From assembly GCA_020855015.1 (NCBI GenBank), contig JAHKLP010000115.1, forward strand, positions 1-25,322: a stretch of DNA of 25,322 nucleotides. The letters are read 5' to 3'. Shown here one piece after another: positions 8,783 to 15,712 of this stretch; position 1 is the stretch's first letter, and each line of letters opens with the position of its first letter. Both the position numbers and the translations under genes were made by a program. Source of the DNA: Methanobacterium sp. (GTDB taxonomy: Archaea; Methanobacteriota; Methanobacteria; Methanobacteriales; Methanobacteriaceae). The notes beneath the pieces were generated by a model, which was given only the letters and a program-made list of their open reading frames with translations, was not told where the DNA came from and did not search any database.

Positions 8783-10429
8783 TCACCAATTTATTTCGCA
8801 TACAATGAAATCATTATTTTCATACACCACTCTAGCAAATTCATTTTTTATTCGATTGATGTTAGAATGGATGTCCTGGGTGAAGTAGTGCAGTGAGAAA
8901 AATTCTGTATCAATAACACGCAGTGCAAGTGTTTTTTCTTCTGGAGATATTACCAGTCTTTTGTCATAAACCACATAACCGACATTTTTTTCCTTAAAAA
9001 ATGATAATGTATGGTTATTCACAGATTTTCTTGATTTTTCTTCTACAGGAACATTGATATTAGTAGAATAATACTTAAAACCATTGCGAAAGGACATATT
9101 AGTTTCAGCCGCCAGGAACATACCAGTAAACTGGTTGGAAATAACAACGTAACGGCTGCTATTCCCATTTTCAGTGAACCATCTGGCCAGATCTACTTCC
9201 GACTCTGAGGGAGGGGCGGTTTGAACAAATCCTTCCTGGTTTTTAACACCGTAAACCCCAATTTTAGGGTTTTCAACAGTTAAAATACCACTTAATAATG
9301 CCAGACATACAAAAGCCACCACAAATACTGTATGCATTTTTTGGGATGATAATCTGCCATTATTTTTGATTTTTTGATAAACCTTGCTTAGGCCATATCC
9401 CCCCAATATTGAAAGGGGAATCAGGAGGTATATGAGCACCCGGTATGAAATAACATTAATCCCGAACCAGTAAGCATTACTCAGAAGGAACATGGTAACT
9501 ATCCACACCAGTATAACCATGTCTTTCCTTTCGATATTTTTTGTATGCAGTTTCTTCACTATGGATATGCCACCAATCATGGAAAATATCAGTACTAAGA
9601 TGCTCAGGTTACCCAGGTAACTGAATATTCCAATAGACCGATTTAGAGGTAGGGATGTGCTCATTCCAGTAATACTCGTTATGCCCTGTCCCAAAATATT
9701 ATGAAATAGGGCGGGAGATGAAATTAAAAGATAAATGATACCTGCAAATATGGTTAATATAAGGGCCAGGAAGAATAATGTGAAATTCTTTAAAACGCTT
9801 ATATTTCTAGTGAAAAAGATTTCTAAAATAGTTATAGCAACAATGGTTAATATAAGACATAGTGTGGCTCCCTGATGGGTTAAAATAACTGCCATTAATA
9901 GAATCCCACCAAAAAAGGCGGTTTTTAGATTCTCATTTTTTATAGATAGGTAGTATAGGCAAACTGCCAGGGGGAGGAATATCAATGCAAGATTTTCTGG
10001 AAGGGGTAAAATTATCCTACCCAGCAGATAACTGGACAAAATCATGAACCCTGCCCCGAGTCCGGCCAGTTCTCCGTAAAATTTGTAGGCTACATATGAA
10101 ACTGATAAAACTATTGACATTGCAAACAATGGTTGCAGGAATCTGGCTACCTGGAAATAGTCCACACTGAGAAAACTGCCAATACCCGCTATCAAAAAAT
10201 GGAAAAGGGGAGGGTAAGCTATTTTTCTGCCGATAGGGGCATTTAACTGAGGATCAGTTAGGATGAATCCATACTGGGTGTAAACCTGGGCGTACTGAAT
10301 ATGGTAGAATATATCCCATCCCAGGGGCCAGTAATATTTAATTGTTGGGATCAAGGCTATGATGAGCGCTGCTAAGGCTGGTAATGCTATTATGTACTTT
10401 TTATTTAGTTCAAAATTCATTTGGACCAT
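8783..10429 (-). CDS. Polytopic membrane protein, GT-C glycosyltransferase candidate
   Basis: 548 residues with about 11-13 membrane helices over the first 380 and a soluble C-terminal region of about 165 residues. After the first helix the loop WPLGWDIFYHIQYAQVY (34-50) contains D39 and H43, placed like the catalytic Asp loop of GT-C enzymes, followed by AYPPLFHFLIAG, a common GT-C helix start. The WWDYG motif of the STT3 oligosaccharyltransferase is not visible, so it is not an obvious OST. The likely role is moving a sugar from a polyprenyl-phosphate donor to an extracytoplasmic acceptor (inference). M1 and M4 are both possible starts; no clear ribosome site distinguishes them. It lies 75 bp downstream of the DUF131 gene. 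Confidence 0.72.
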   Translation of the reverse strand: MVQMNFELNKKYIIALPALAALIIALIPTIKYYWPLGWDIFYHIQYAQVYTQYGFILTDPQLNAPIGRKIAYPPLFHFLIAGIGSFLSVDYFQVARFLQPLFAMSIVLSVSYVAYKFYGELAGLGAGFMILSSYLLGRIILPLPENLALIFLPLAVCLYYLSIKNENLKTAFFGGILLMAVILTHQGATLCLILTIVAITILEIFFTRNISVLKNFTLFFLALILTIFAGIIYLLISSPALFHNILGQGITSITGMSTSLPLNRSIGIFSYLGNLSILVLIFSMIGGISIVKKLHTKNIERKDMVILVWIVTMFLLSNAYWFGINVISYRVLIYLLIPLSILGGYGLSKVYQKIKNNGRLSSQKMHTVFVVAFVCLALLSGILTVENPKIGVYGVKNQEGFVQTAPPSESEVDLARWFTENGNSSRYVVISNQFTGMFLAAETNMSFRNGFKYYSTNINVPVEEKSRKSVNNHTLSFFKEKNVGYVVYDKRLVISPEEKTLALRVIDTEFFSLHYFTQDIHSNINRIKNEFARVVYENNDFIVCEINW

Positions 10430-10504
10430 TGTAGTTGTTTAATGAGGATTATTAGTTTTAATAGATTATTTATTTTTGGAAAGCTTTATTAGAGGTTATT
10501 ATAT

Positions 10505-10774
10505 TTAAGGAGCTCCCCTATAAAATAAGAAGTATGCTACAACCATCAAAATAATAGCTCCCAGTATGGTGATCATGACCATGCTCTTATCATTTCCGAA
10601 GATAATAGGGATAGGGCCAATCAGTATTACTCCACCAGTGCTAACTTTGGTGTTATCATTATCTTTATTATGATTTTTTCCTGAGGATAAAAGGGCTGTT
10701 CCTAAAAATGTTAGCAGCACACCTGCAATGACAACCGCAATTCCAATAAAAATCAGGGTTTCTCCCTTGATCAT
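10505..10774 (-). CDS. DUF131/TIGR00304-family small membrane protein
   Basis: 89 residues, two membrane helices (about 6-28 and 64-84) with a short polar loop between them. The segment TGGVILIGPIPIIFGNDKS is the signature of the archaeal TIGR00304/DUF131 family, whose function is unknown. The start at 10774 is chosen because a clear GGAGAGG (complement of 10781-10787) sits 6 nt upstream; a TTG at 10789 would place this ribosome site inside the coding sequence. It is the first gene of the minus-strand series leading into the glycan enzymes, but the family is not known to be tied to glycans. Confidence 0.85.
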   Translation of the reverse strand: MIKGETLIFIGIAVVIAGVLLTFLGTALLSSGKNHNKDNDNTKVSTGGVILIGPIPIIFGNDKSMVMITILGAIILMVVAYFLFYRGAP

Positions 10775-10904
10775 GTAATTCCTCTCCAAAATTTTATATT
10801 TTGATTAAATACATTCTAGTGTAATATGACTAGATTTAATCAATGGCAATTTATTGTGATTAAAATGTAGGTTATTTTTTAGTTGCATACTATTTATTCG
10901 GTTT
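10775..10904. other. Intergenic region upstream of the DUF131 gene
   Basis: 130 bp, AT-rich, carrying the ribosome site of the DUF131 gene and possibly its promoter (an AATATAAAATTT stretch at 10789-10800 on the reverse strand is too close to the start to be a normal TATA box). No other structure seen. Confidence 0.3.
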
Positions 10905-11405
10905 TCAGGGTTTATCCTCCAAGTTAATGTAATATTCAAATTCATCATTCTTTTGGTGTCTTTTTAGTATTTCAAGTGATAACATTAATTCCAGGCATTC
11001 TTCAATCGGGGGGTTTGTATCGTCCTTTTTGCTATCTGCAGTGATAAACAACCCTTTTTCTTCTTGGTCTTCCATCAACTTTTCAAGGGATTCCCTATTA
11101 AGCCCGGAGTTCGATTTGCATAGGATATTGTATACCTTCAAAGAGTTTATTAGCTTTTCATGAATTGCTTCTTCAAGTTTCAATTCTTCAATTTCGCCTT
11201 TTATTTCCTTAGCCAGAGATCTGACACTGGAAATCTCATTGGAAGGAATGATTAGTGTTACCTTTATTTCTTCTCTGAGAAATGAAGTATCACGAGAGAT
11301 TTGTAGGCTGTCCTTTTGAATGATCAAACCACCCACATCATCAACATGTTCAACCAGGAGATCGTATTTGTACAATCCTCCACTGAAGAGCAAAATTTTG
11401 TACAT
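10905..11405 (-). CDS. Uncharacterised two-part protein with possible C-terminal winged helix
   Basis: 166 residues, soluble, not confidently recognised. Residues 1-76 form an alpha/beta unit starting YKILLFSGGLYKYDLLVEHVDD, which faintly recalls small archaeal proteins annotated as methyl-coenzyme M reductase family proteins; I would not rely on it. Residues 80-160 are mostly helical and end in an alternating segment (LEILKRHQKNDEFEYYIN) that could be the wing of a winged helix, so a DNA-binding regulator is possible. A GGGTG (complement of 11413-11417) 7 nt before the ATG supports the start. Its promoter region carries two perfect 10-bp direct repeats 15 bp apart, hinting at regulation, perhaps by itself. 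It is 237 bp downstream of the THUMP gene. Confidence 0.7.
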   Translation of the reverse strand: MYKILLFSGGLYKYDLLVEHVDDVGGLIIQKDSLQISRDTSFLREEIKVTLIIPSNEISSVRSLAKEIKGEIEELKLEEAIHEKLINSLKVYNILCKSNSGLNRESLEKLMEDQEEKGLFITADSKKDDTNPPIEECLELMLSLEILKRHQKNDEFEYYINLEDKP

Positions 11406-11464
11406 ATGAATACACCCGTATCAATTCATGTATACATACAATCAATTAATTCATTCCATTAAGT

Positions 11465-11501
11465 GGTAAATAAAATTTCCCAGTATTATTATTCCCAGTA
11501 T
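11465..11501 (-). promoter_or_regulatory. TATA box preceded by two 10-bp direct repeats
   Basis: On the reverse strand, ATACTGGGAA occurs twice (complements of 11492-11501 and 11477-11486), exactly 15 bp apart. The second copy runs into an AAATTTTATTTA TATA-like element (complement of 11467-11478). Initiation would fall near 11449, about 45 nt before the ATG at 11405. The repeats overlap the BRE/TATA area, a typical place for an archaeal repressor or activator site. Confidence 0.45.
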
Positions 11502-11642
11502 AACTCTCTTCAGTTGGATTGAATTAAATTTTTTATAGCAAATTAAATGAAAAAGCTAAATTATGCACTGCAATATTAATACCAAAAAAACAGGAAGGAG
11601 TTCATTGGATAAATAAAATAAAATTTGAAATTTGATATAAGT

Positions 11643-12212
11643 TTATCGATTTAAATGGATTTTATCAGGGTTTTGAATTGCTATTGCTGTGTTTTGTCCC
11701 AATTCCTCAATTAATATAACCCAATCCGGGTTTTGGTGAACATATTCCAGATTTAACTTCCCGCAGACTTTATTTGGGATTTTCTCAATCAATTCACTTA
11801 GAGACTCATGATATTTACTTCTAATTTCACATTCTACTGTGAAAGATTTTTTTTTGGTTATTTTCCTGGATGCGACTTCTAGTGCAGTATCAATAATTTG
11901 GTCTGAGACTGACGGAACAATTGCATCGATGGGAACTGCTTTTTTAATAAATTGGGGGGATGATTTATTCAGTTGTTGTATTACTTCATATGAGTCTTCA
12001 ATTGCCAGATCCAGAGTGACTACATCGTAAAATTCGGTTTCTTTAATATAGTACGATTTCAGATTTTTTAAGGCTAATTCAAGTTCATTTATTCCATCTA
12101 TCTCCGGATATGATCCATCTATCCATTCTTTAAAAGTGACTATTAAGTCAAAACTATCTATTTCACTTTCTAAACTGTCTACTGGCTTTTCCATTAATTT
12201 TTTTGATTGCAT
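11643..12212 (-). CDS. Stand-alone THUMP-domain protein
   Basis: 189 residues. The C-terminal part (about 85-180) matches the THUMP RNA-binding fold: FIKKAVPIDAIVPS (88-101), a helix, then KSFTVECEIRSKY (122-134) as the central strand, and LNLEYVHQNPDWVILIEELG (153-172) as the final paired strands. THUMP domains dock the tRNA acceptor stem for base-modifying enzymes, but no methyltransferase, thiolase or deaminase domain is attached here. Archaeal proteins of this kind are compared to yeast TAN1, which helps a partner acetylate tRNA; that role is inference. The N-terminal 60 residues look like a separate small domain. GGGGG (complement of 12222-12226) lies 9 nt before the start. It is divergent from the pilin-like gene, with only 62 bp between. 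Confidence 0.72.
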   Translation of the reverse strand: MQSKKLMEKPVDSLESEIDSFDLIVTFKEWIDGSYPEIDGINELELALKNLKSYYIKETEFYDVVTLDLAIEDSYEVIQQLNKSSPQFIKKAVPIDAIVPSVSDQIIDTALEVASRKITKKKSFTVECEIRSKYHESLSELIEKIPNKVCGKLNLEYVHQNPDWVILIEELGQNTAIAIQNPDKIHLNR

Positions 12213-12226
12213 ATATTTTGGCCCCC

Positions 12227-12261
12227 TATTACTATTTGATTAAGTATTAATAATAGTAATA
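12227..12261. promoter_or_regulatory. 10-bp inverted repeat in divergent promoter
   Basis: TATTACTATT (12227-12236) and AATAGTAATA (12252-12261) are perfect inverted copies separated by 15 bp, in the 62-bp gap between the THUMP gene and the first pilin-like gene. The spacer and right arm include a TATA-like AAGTATTAATAAT about 25-30 bp before the pilin ATG at 12275, so that mRNA may be leaderless. The symmetry suggests a dimeric regulator that could control both directions. Confidence 0.45.
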
Positions 12262-12274
12262 CATTAATAACTTT

Positions 12275-12730
12275 ATGGGTAATTCTATTATTAGTGATCC
12301 CTCGGCCACTCTAAATATAGATTTTCTAATTACCATGCTATTTTTGCTAATGATAACCAGCAGCATAATTAGTATATCGGAAGGAAGATTTATCACGGCA
12401 GAAAAAACTGAACAACTAGCAGAGGCACGTTCGATCTGTGAAAAAGTGGCCCATGCAATTGAACTTACATATTGTGGTGGGGAAGGTCATGAAATAAGGA
12501 TAGAAATGCCTTCCAGTTTAAAAGGATCTGATTACACAGTTAAGGTAAATCAATCTGGTGTTCTGGTAATGGTGAATGGAAAGTGTGGTTATTCATTTTC
12601 ATACTTAAAAAAAATCTCCAGTTACAATAATAACCAATCCGAAGTATTCATGTTTCCTAAAAATAGTTACATACTTCGAAATGTGAAATTTAACAATAAT
12701 TCTCATAAGGTGGTAATATCTGAGGATTAG
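12275..12730 (+). CDS. Pilin-like membrane-anchored protein
   Basis: 151 residues. A short polar N-terminus (about 11 residues) leads into TLNIDFLITMLFLLMITSSII (residues 12-32), arranged like a class III (type IV prepilin-like) signal: a polar stretch, an acidic residue at the +5 position (D16 rather than the usual Glu), then a hydrophobic helix that would form the pilin core. The rest is a small soluble domain with three cysteines (C44, C57, C104). The neighbour 42 bp downstream has a perfect signal of the same class, which supports the reading. No ribosome site is visible; a TATA-like element about 25-30 bp upstream suggests a leaderless mRNA. If the weak motif is not processed, it is a single-pass membrane protein instead. 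Confidence 0.65.
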   Translation: MGNSIISDPSATLNIDFLITMLFLLMITSSIISISEGRFITAEKTEQLAEARSICEKVAHAIELTYCGGEGHEIRIEMPSSLKGSDYTVKVNQSGVLVMVNGKCGYSFSYLKKISSYNNNQSEVFMFPKNSYILRNVKFNNNSHKVVISED

Positions 12731-12772
12731 TAGTCTTATTTAGATCAGTTAAATTATGGACTCTGATGAAAA

Positions 12773-13279
12773 ATGATGGTAATTGATGATATCCATGGAC
12801 AACTTACCATAGAATTTTTGATGATTCTTGGTTTTAGTTTGATAATTACAATTCCGTTAATAATGGGTATATCAGGCTCTAATGAGCTAAATCAGGCCAT
12901 GGCAGCTTCTCGTGCAGGGGCATTAGATGGTTCCCTGTCTGATGGTCTAGCAGTATATTCTGAGGATGCTTTCAAGGACTATGAAGTGGAACATTTAAGG
13001 CTTGTTAACCCTTCTTGCGTTAAAATAATTAAAATTGATTACATTAACCAGGGCTTAAGCCAGGCCTATAATAAAACAAAGATCCAATTAAGAATTCATG
13101 CTTCAGCCCCCCAGGTCAAGGATAAGGCAGATAGAAACTGTCTGGGTGATCGAATTAATTTTTATGCCCGGAAAAAAATATGTGAATCTTTTCATACAGA
13201 GAATCTCACTAACTCTTTATTCAACCCTGCTTTTTCCAATAATTATGTATTCACTACTGCCGATGTTCGATGGATGTGA
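12773..13279 (+). CDS. Class III signal-peptide (pilin-like) protein
   Basis: 168 residues. The N-terminus MMVIDDIHG-QLTIEFLMIL is a textbook archaeal class III signal: cleavage is expected between G9 and Q10, with Glu at +5 (E14), followed by a hydrophobic helix to about residue 32. In methanogens such proteins are processed by the prepilin peptidase EppA and built into type IV pilus-like filaments or surface complexes. The remaining 135 residues are a soluble head domain with three cysteines (C82, C122, C139) and no fold I recognise. It starts 42 bp after the first pilin-like gene and is probably cotranscribed with it. The start could be either of two adjacent ATGs. A T-rich stretch follows the stop, then the Roadblock-GTPase operon begins on the same strand. 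Confidence 0.82.
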   Translation: MMVIDDIHGQLTIEFLMILGFSLIITIPLIMGISGSNELNQAMAASRAGALDGSLSDGLAVYSEDAFKDYEVEHLRLVNPSCVKIIKIDYINQGLSQAYNKTKIQLRIHASAPQVKDKADRNCLGDRINFYARKKICESFHTENLTNSLFNPAFSNNYVFTTADVRWM

Positions 13280-13287
13280 TAGTTCGC

Positions 13288-13316
13288 TGTTTTTTTATAA
13301 AATCTTTTTTAATCAA
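13288..13316 (+). terminator. T-rich 3' end signal after the pilin-like genes
   Basis: Two T runs (TTTTTTT near 13291 and TTTTTT near 13306) follow the pilin stop codon by about 10-25 bp. Oligo-T tracts end transcription in archaea, so this probably separates, at least partly, the pilin pair from the next operon. Confidence 0.4.
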
Positions 13317-13363
13317 TGATTAAAATGTTATACAAGATTTTTTTAAGATCACGGCTAACCTTT

Positions 13364-13381
13364 AAAGGAAGATTTAAATTA
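13364..13381 (+). promoter_or_regulatory. Promoter of the Roadblock-GTPase-KaiC operon
   Basis: AAAGGAAGA followed by TTTAAATTA reads as a purine-rich BRE plus TATA box. Initiation about 25 bp downstream would be near 13402, just before the TTG start at 13408, implying a very short or absent leader. Confidence 0.45.
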
Positions 13382-13407
13382 TTTGAAAAATAGATTATAA
13401 TTAATAA

Positions 13408-13767
13408 TTGTATCAATATCATTATGGGGGCATTGAAATAGAGGAATTAGCCATAATATTTCATGCTTTGAACTTTTTAGTTGCTATCTTGGCAATTTAT
13501 TTTTCTTTTTTACTATTTAAGAGATTGAGGAATAAAGATTTGACCGTTGCCATCTTTTTCTTGAATGAAAAAAAAGTTACTCAAATATTTTTGATACTTT
13601 TTATTGGGAACTTGATTTTTTTTATTGGGAATTCTTACCAGATTTTCAAATTACATATTCCGGTGATTGATGATATCACAGCATTGTTATTTTCGATTTT
13701 CTTATTATACGTTGTATTTGCACTACAAAACCTCCTGAAGATAGGGGAGGAAGGTGAGATGGTGTGA
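13408..13767 (+). CDS. Small three-helix membrane protein, first of a tandem paralogous pair
   Basis: 119 residues with three membrane helices (about 15-38, 55-73 and 83-106) and charged loops. Not a family I recognise. It appears homologous to the next protein: both have a first helix, a basic linker, then A(I/M)xxLxN(E/R)K, two further helices and a short charged tail. The start is uncertain. TTG at 13408 is the only conventional start before the first helix and lies just after the predicted transcription start, so the mRNA may be leaderless. A GGGGG at 13426-13430 is followed by no standard in-frame start. The stop overlaps the next gene by 4 bp, so the two are translationally coupled. They may be the membrane anchor or receptor of the GTPase/ATPase module that follows. 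Confidence 0.65.
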   Translation: MYQYHYGGIEIEELAIIFHALNFLVAILAIYFSFLLFKRLRNKDLTVAIFFLNEKKVTQIFLILFIGNLIFFIGNSYQIFKLHIPVIDDITALLFSIFLLYVVFALQNLLKIGEEGEMV

Positions 13768-14090
13768 ATTTCTTAGAATCGATTATTTACCTCTTAATCT
13801 TATTTATAATGGTAATATTATCCTTAGCTATTTATCTAAATCTTAAAAAATATAAAGAAGGTGCAATGAGTCTTCTTTTTAACAGAAAATCTGAAACTAT
13901 CCGAGTATGCGAGATATTCGCGGCTGCAATGGTGATTTTTGCATTAAACCGGTTGTTAGGTATTGGGAATAGTATATATCCGGATTTGGGGTTGGCAACT
14001 ATCTATTCAGTAACTTGGTTTATTCTCATCATATTATTCATCTACATATTGTATGCATTGTATAATATTATGCGACTAAAAGAATCCTGA
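13764..14090 (+). CDS. Small three-helix membrane protein, second of the pair
   Basis: 108 residues from a GTG start that overlaps the previous stop by 4 bp (GTGA) and has AGGTGA 4-6 nt upstream, a solid ribosome site. Three membrane helices at about 4-26, 48-66 and 78-103. The linker KKYKEGAMSLLFNRKSETIRVCEI (28-51) matches the equivalent linker of the upstream protein, so the pair probably arose by duplication and may form a heterodimer. No enzyme or receptor motif is visible. It lies 43 bp before the Roadblock gene, in the same direction, which suggests a link to the GTPase switch. Function unknown. Confidence 0.75.
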   Translation: MNFLESIIYLLILFIMVILSLAIYLNLKKYKEGAMSLLFNRKSETIRVCEIFAAAMVIFALNRLLGIGNSIYPDLGLATIYSVTWFILIILFIYILYALYNIMRLKES

Positions 14091-14133
14091 AAAAATAACA
14101 ATCGACTTTGTTTATTAAATATGGGGGAAAGTT

Positions 14134-14511
14134 ATGTCCCAAACAAAAAAGGAAAAACTTGATGATGCACTAACCAGTCTGATGCAAGTTGGACAGATCA
14201 AAGCAAGTGGAATAGTTTCAAAAGAAGGACTTCTGATTAACTCCAGAACGCCTCCTGATGTGGATGCTCGGATATTCTCTGCATTGTGTTCTACTATTAT
14301 GGGGGCGGCTGAAGCAGCATCCGGGCAGATGACAACGGGTTCTGTTAGTCAGATATCCGTTAAAACGGAAAAAGGAACTATTGTATTAATACCTGCTGGG
14401 CTTAAAGCTATTTTAACAGTTTTAACCGAACCAGAGGCTCAACTAGGTCTAATATTCTTTGAGATGGAATCCATTGCTGAGCAGGTAAACCAGATTATGG
14501 GTGGGATGTAA
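14134..14511 (+). CDS. Roadblock/LC7-domain protein
   Basis: 125 residues, a single Roadblock/LC7 domain. Seen: an N-terminal helix (KEKLDDALTSLMQV, 6-19), the strand pair ASGIVSKEGLLINS (24-37), the long helix DARIFSALCSTIMGAAEAAS (44-63), strands SVSQISVKTEKGTIVLIPAG, and the final helix. Proteins of this family (MglB, RarB/CvnB, eukaryotic LAMTOR and LC7) form dimers that bind Ras-like GTPases and can act as GTPase-activating or exchange factors. The GTPase fusion gene starts only 2 bp after this stop, so that is almost certainly the partner. GGGGGAAAG just before the ATG is a strong ribosome site. Confidence 0.93.
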   Translation: MSQTKKEKLDDALTSLMQVGQIKASGIVSKEGLLINSRTPPDVDARIFSALCSTIMGAAEAASGQMTTGSVSQISVKTEKGTIVLIPAGLKAILTVLTEPEAQLGLIFFEMESIAEQVNQIMGGM

Positions 14512-14513
14512 AC

Positions 14514-15686
14514 ATGAAAACTACCCACATTCCAAAACTCGATGATTTCTTGGGAGGAGGAATACCAGAAGGATCTTCAATCCTCTTCAGTGCAAATCCG
14601 GGTGTTGAGTGTGAGGCTTTTGGTTATCAGACCTTACAAAGTAGACTGGAAGATGGTGATCAGGGATTTATTTTCACCAATGTTGCTGAACCCAGTGATA
14701 TCACTTATGAATTCGATAAATTTGGATGGGACCTTGAAGATAGTGTGGATGAGGGTAATGCTTTTTTTGTGGACGGAAGCTCCTATTTCATTGGTGCCCC
14801 AGTATCTGGCAAATATTATGTAAAAGATTATTCGGAAGTAGAAGAAGTTGTTATTAAAGCCATTGGTGATGTTCCTAATGGTGTGGGGGTGATTAATAAT
14901 CTTTCCACCCTTATTGATTACCAGGGTGATGAAGAAACTGTCCGCATTATAAATAAGTGGAATCAGGTTGCCAAAGAATTGGGGACGATTTTAATTTACA
15001 TTTTCACCCAATGGGATTATGAGAAAGGTCTGATCCATAAAATTGAAGAAGCTATGGATTGTGTAGTTAATTTGAGCACTATTGAAGAAAGGGTTATTAT
15101 TGGTCAGGGTTTTATGGTTACTGGTGCATCTTGGACAAAACCTTCCAGCAGCATGGTATTGTTTAACATATTGCGACCAGGTGGTGTTAAAATATTCATA
15201 CCAAAACTCCTGGTTACCGGACCCTATAATGCAGGAAAATCCAGTTTTGTTAAACAAATTGCTCCGGATTCTGTTTCTGTGGATCGGATGGCTCTTGGCC
15301 AGGTTCCAACTACCATTGCCATGGACATTGGTCATGTGGAACATAAAGGATTTATTGCCGATGTTTTTGGAACACCAGGACAGGAACGTTTTGACCTTAT
15401 ACTAGATGTATTGTCTAAGGAAGCAGTGGGAGCATTTATTTTGGTTGATTCAACTGCCCCTAAAACTTTTGCTCGTGCAAAAGAGATGATGAAAAGATGT
15501 AAGGCTGAGGCCATACCAAAGGTTATAGTGGCAAATAAACAGGATCTGCCTGATGCGTTATCAACAGATGAGATAAGAAAGGTTATGAATACAGACCAGA
15601 GCATACCCATAGTTCCAGTGAGCTTACTTAATAATGAAGGAATCGATGAAGCCATGGATGCTCTTTTAGAGATTTTATACAAGTAA
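14514..15686 (+). CDS. Fusion of Walker-degenerate KaiC-like domain and Ras/Arf-like GTPase
   Basis: 390 residues. Residues 1-207 follow the KaiC/RAD55 layout (THIPKLDDFLGGGIPEGSSILF, 4-25), but the Walker A position reads ANPGVECE (27-34): the GKS of active relatives is gone. The Walker B strand reads GVGVINNLST (123-132), without its aspartate. This half should not hydrolyse ATP. Residues 228-390 are a complete small GTPase: G1 GPYNAGKS (236-243), G2 threonines 266-267, G3 D283 with TPGQER (287-292, catalytic Gln Q290 present), G4 NKQD (341-344) and G5 around S370. The FGTPGQERF version resembles the CvnD/MglA group that pairs with Roadblock proteins. The Roadblock gene ends 2 bp upstream; intact KaiC-like genes follow. 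The likely role is a GTP-controlled switch whose pseudo-ATPase half binds the true ATPases (inference). Confidence 0.9.
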   Translation: MKTTHIPKLDDFLGGGIPEGSSILFSANPGVECEAFGYQTLQSRLEDGDQGFIFTNVAEPSDITYEFDKFGWDLEDSVDEGNAFFVDGSSYFIGAPVSGKYYVKDYSEVEEVVIKAIGDVPNGVGVINNLSTLIDYQGDEETVRIINKWNQVAKELGTILIYIFTQWDYEKGLIHKIEEAMDCVVNLSTIEERVIIGQGFMVTGASWTKPSSSMVLFNILRPGGVKIFIPKLLVTGPYNAGKSSFVKQIAPDSVSVDRMALGQVPTTIAMDIGHVEHKGFIADVFGTPGQERFDLILDVLSKEAVGAFILVDSTAPKTFARAKEMMKRCKAEAIPKVIVANKQDLPDALSTDEIRKVMNTDQSIPIVPVSLLNNEGIDEAMDALLEILYK

Positions 15687-15712
15687 AAGTAAGAATTGAT
15701 GCAGGTGAACTT

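Noticed and set aside
8783..10429. STT3/AglB oligosaccharyltransferase
   Set aside because: The protein lacks a WWDYG motif and is shorter than typical AglB; GT-C likeness alone does not support that name.
14991..15682. Antisense open frames within the KaiC-GTPase fusion gene
   Set aside because: The plus strand carries all GTPase motifs and good ribosome sites; the reverse frames have no motifs and are coding-strand shadows.
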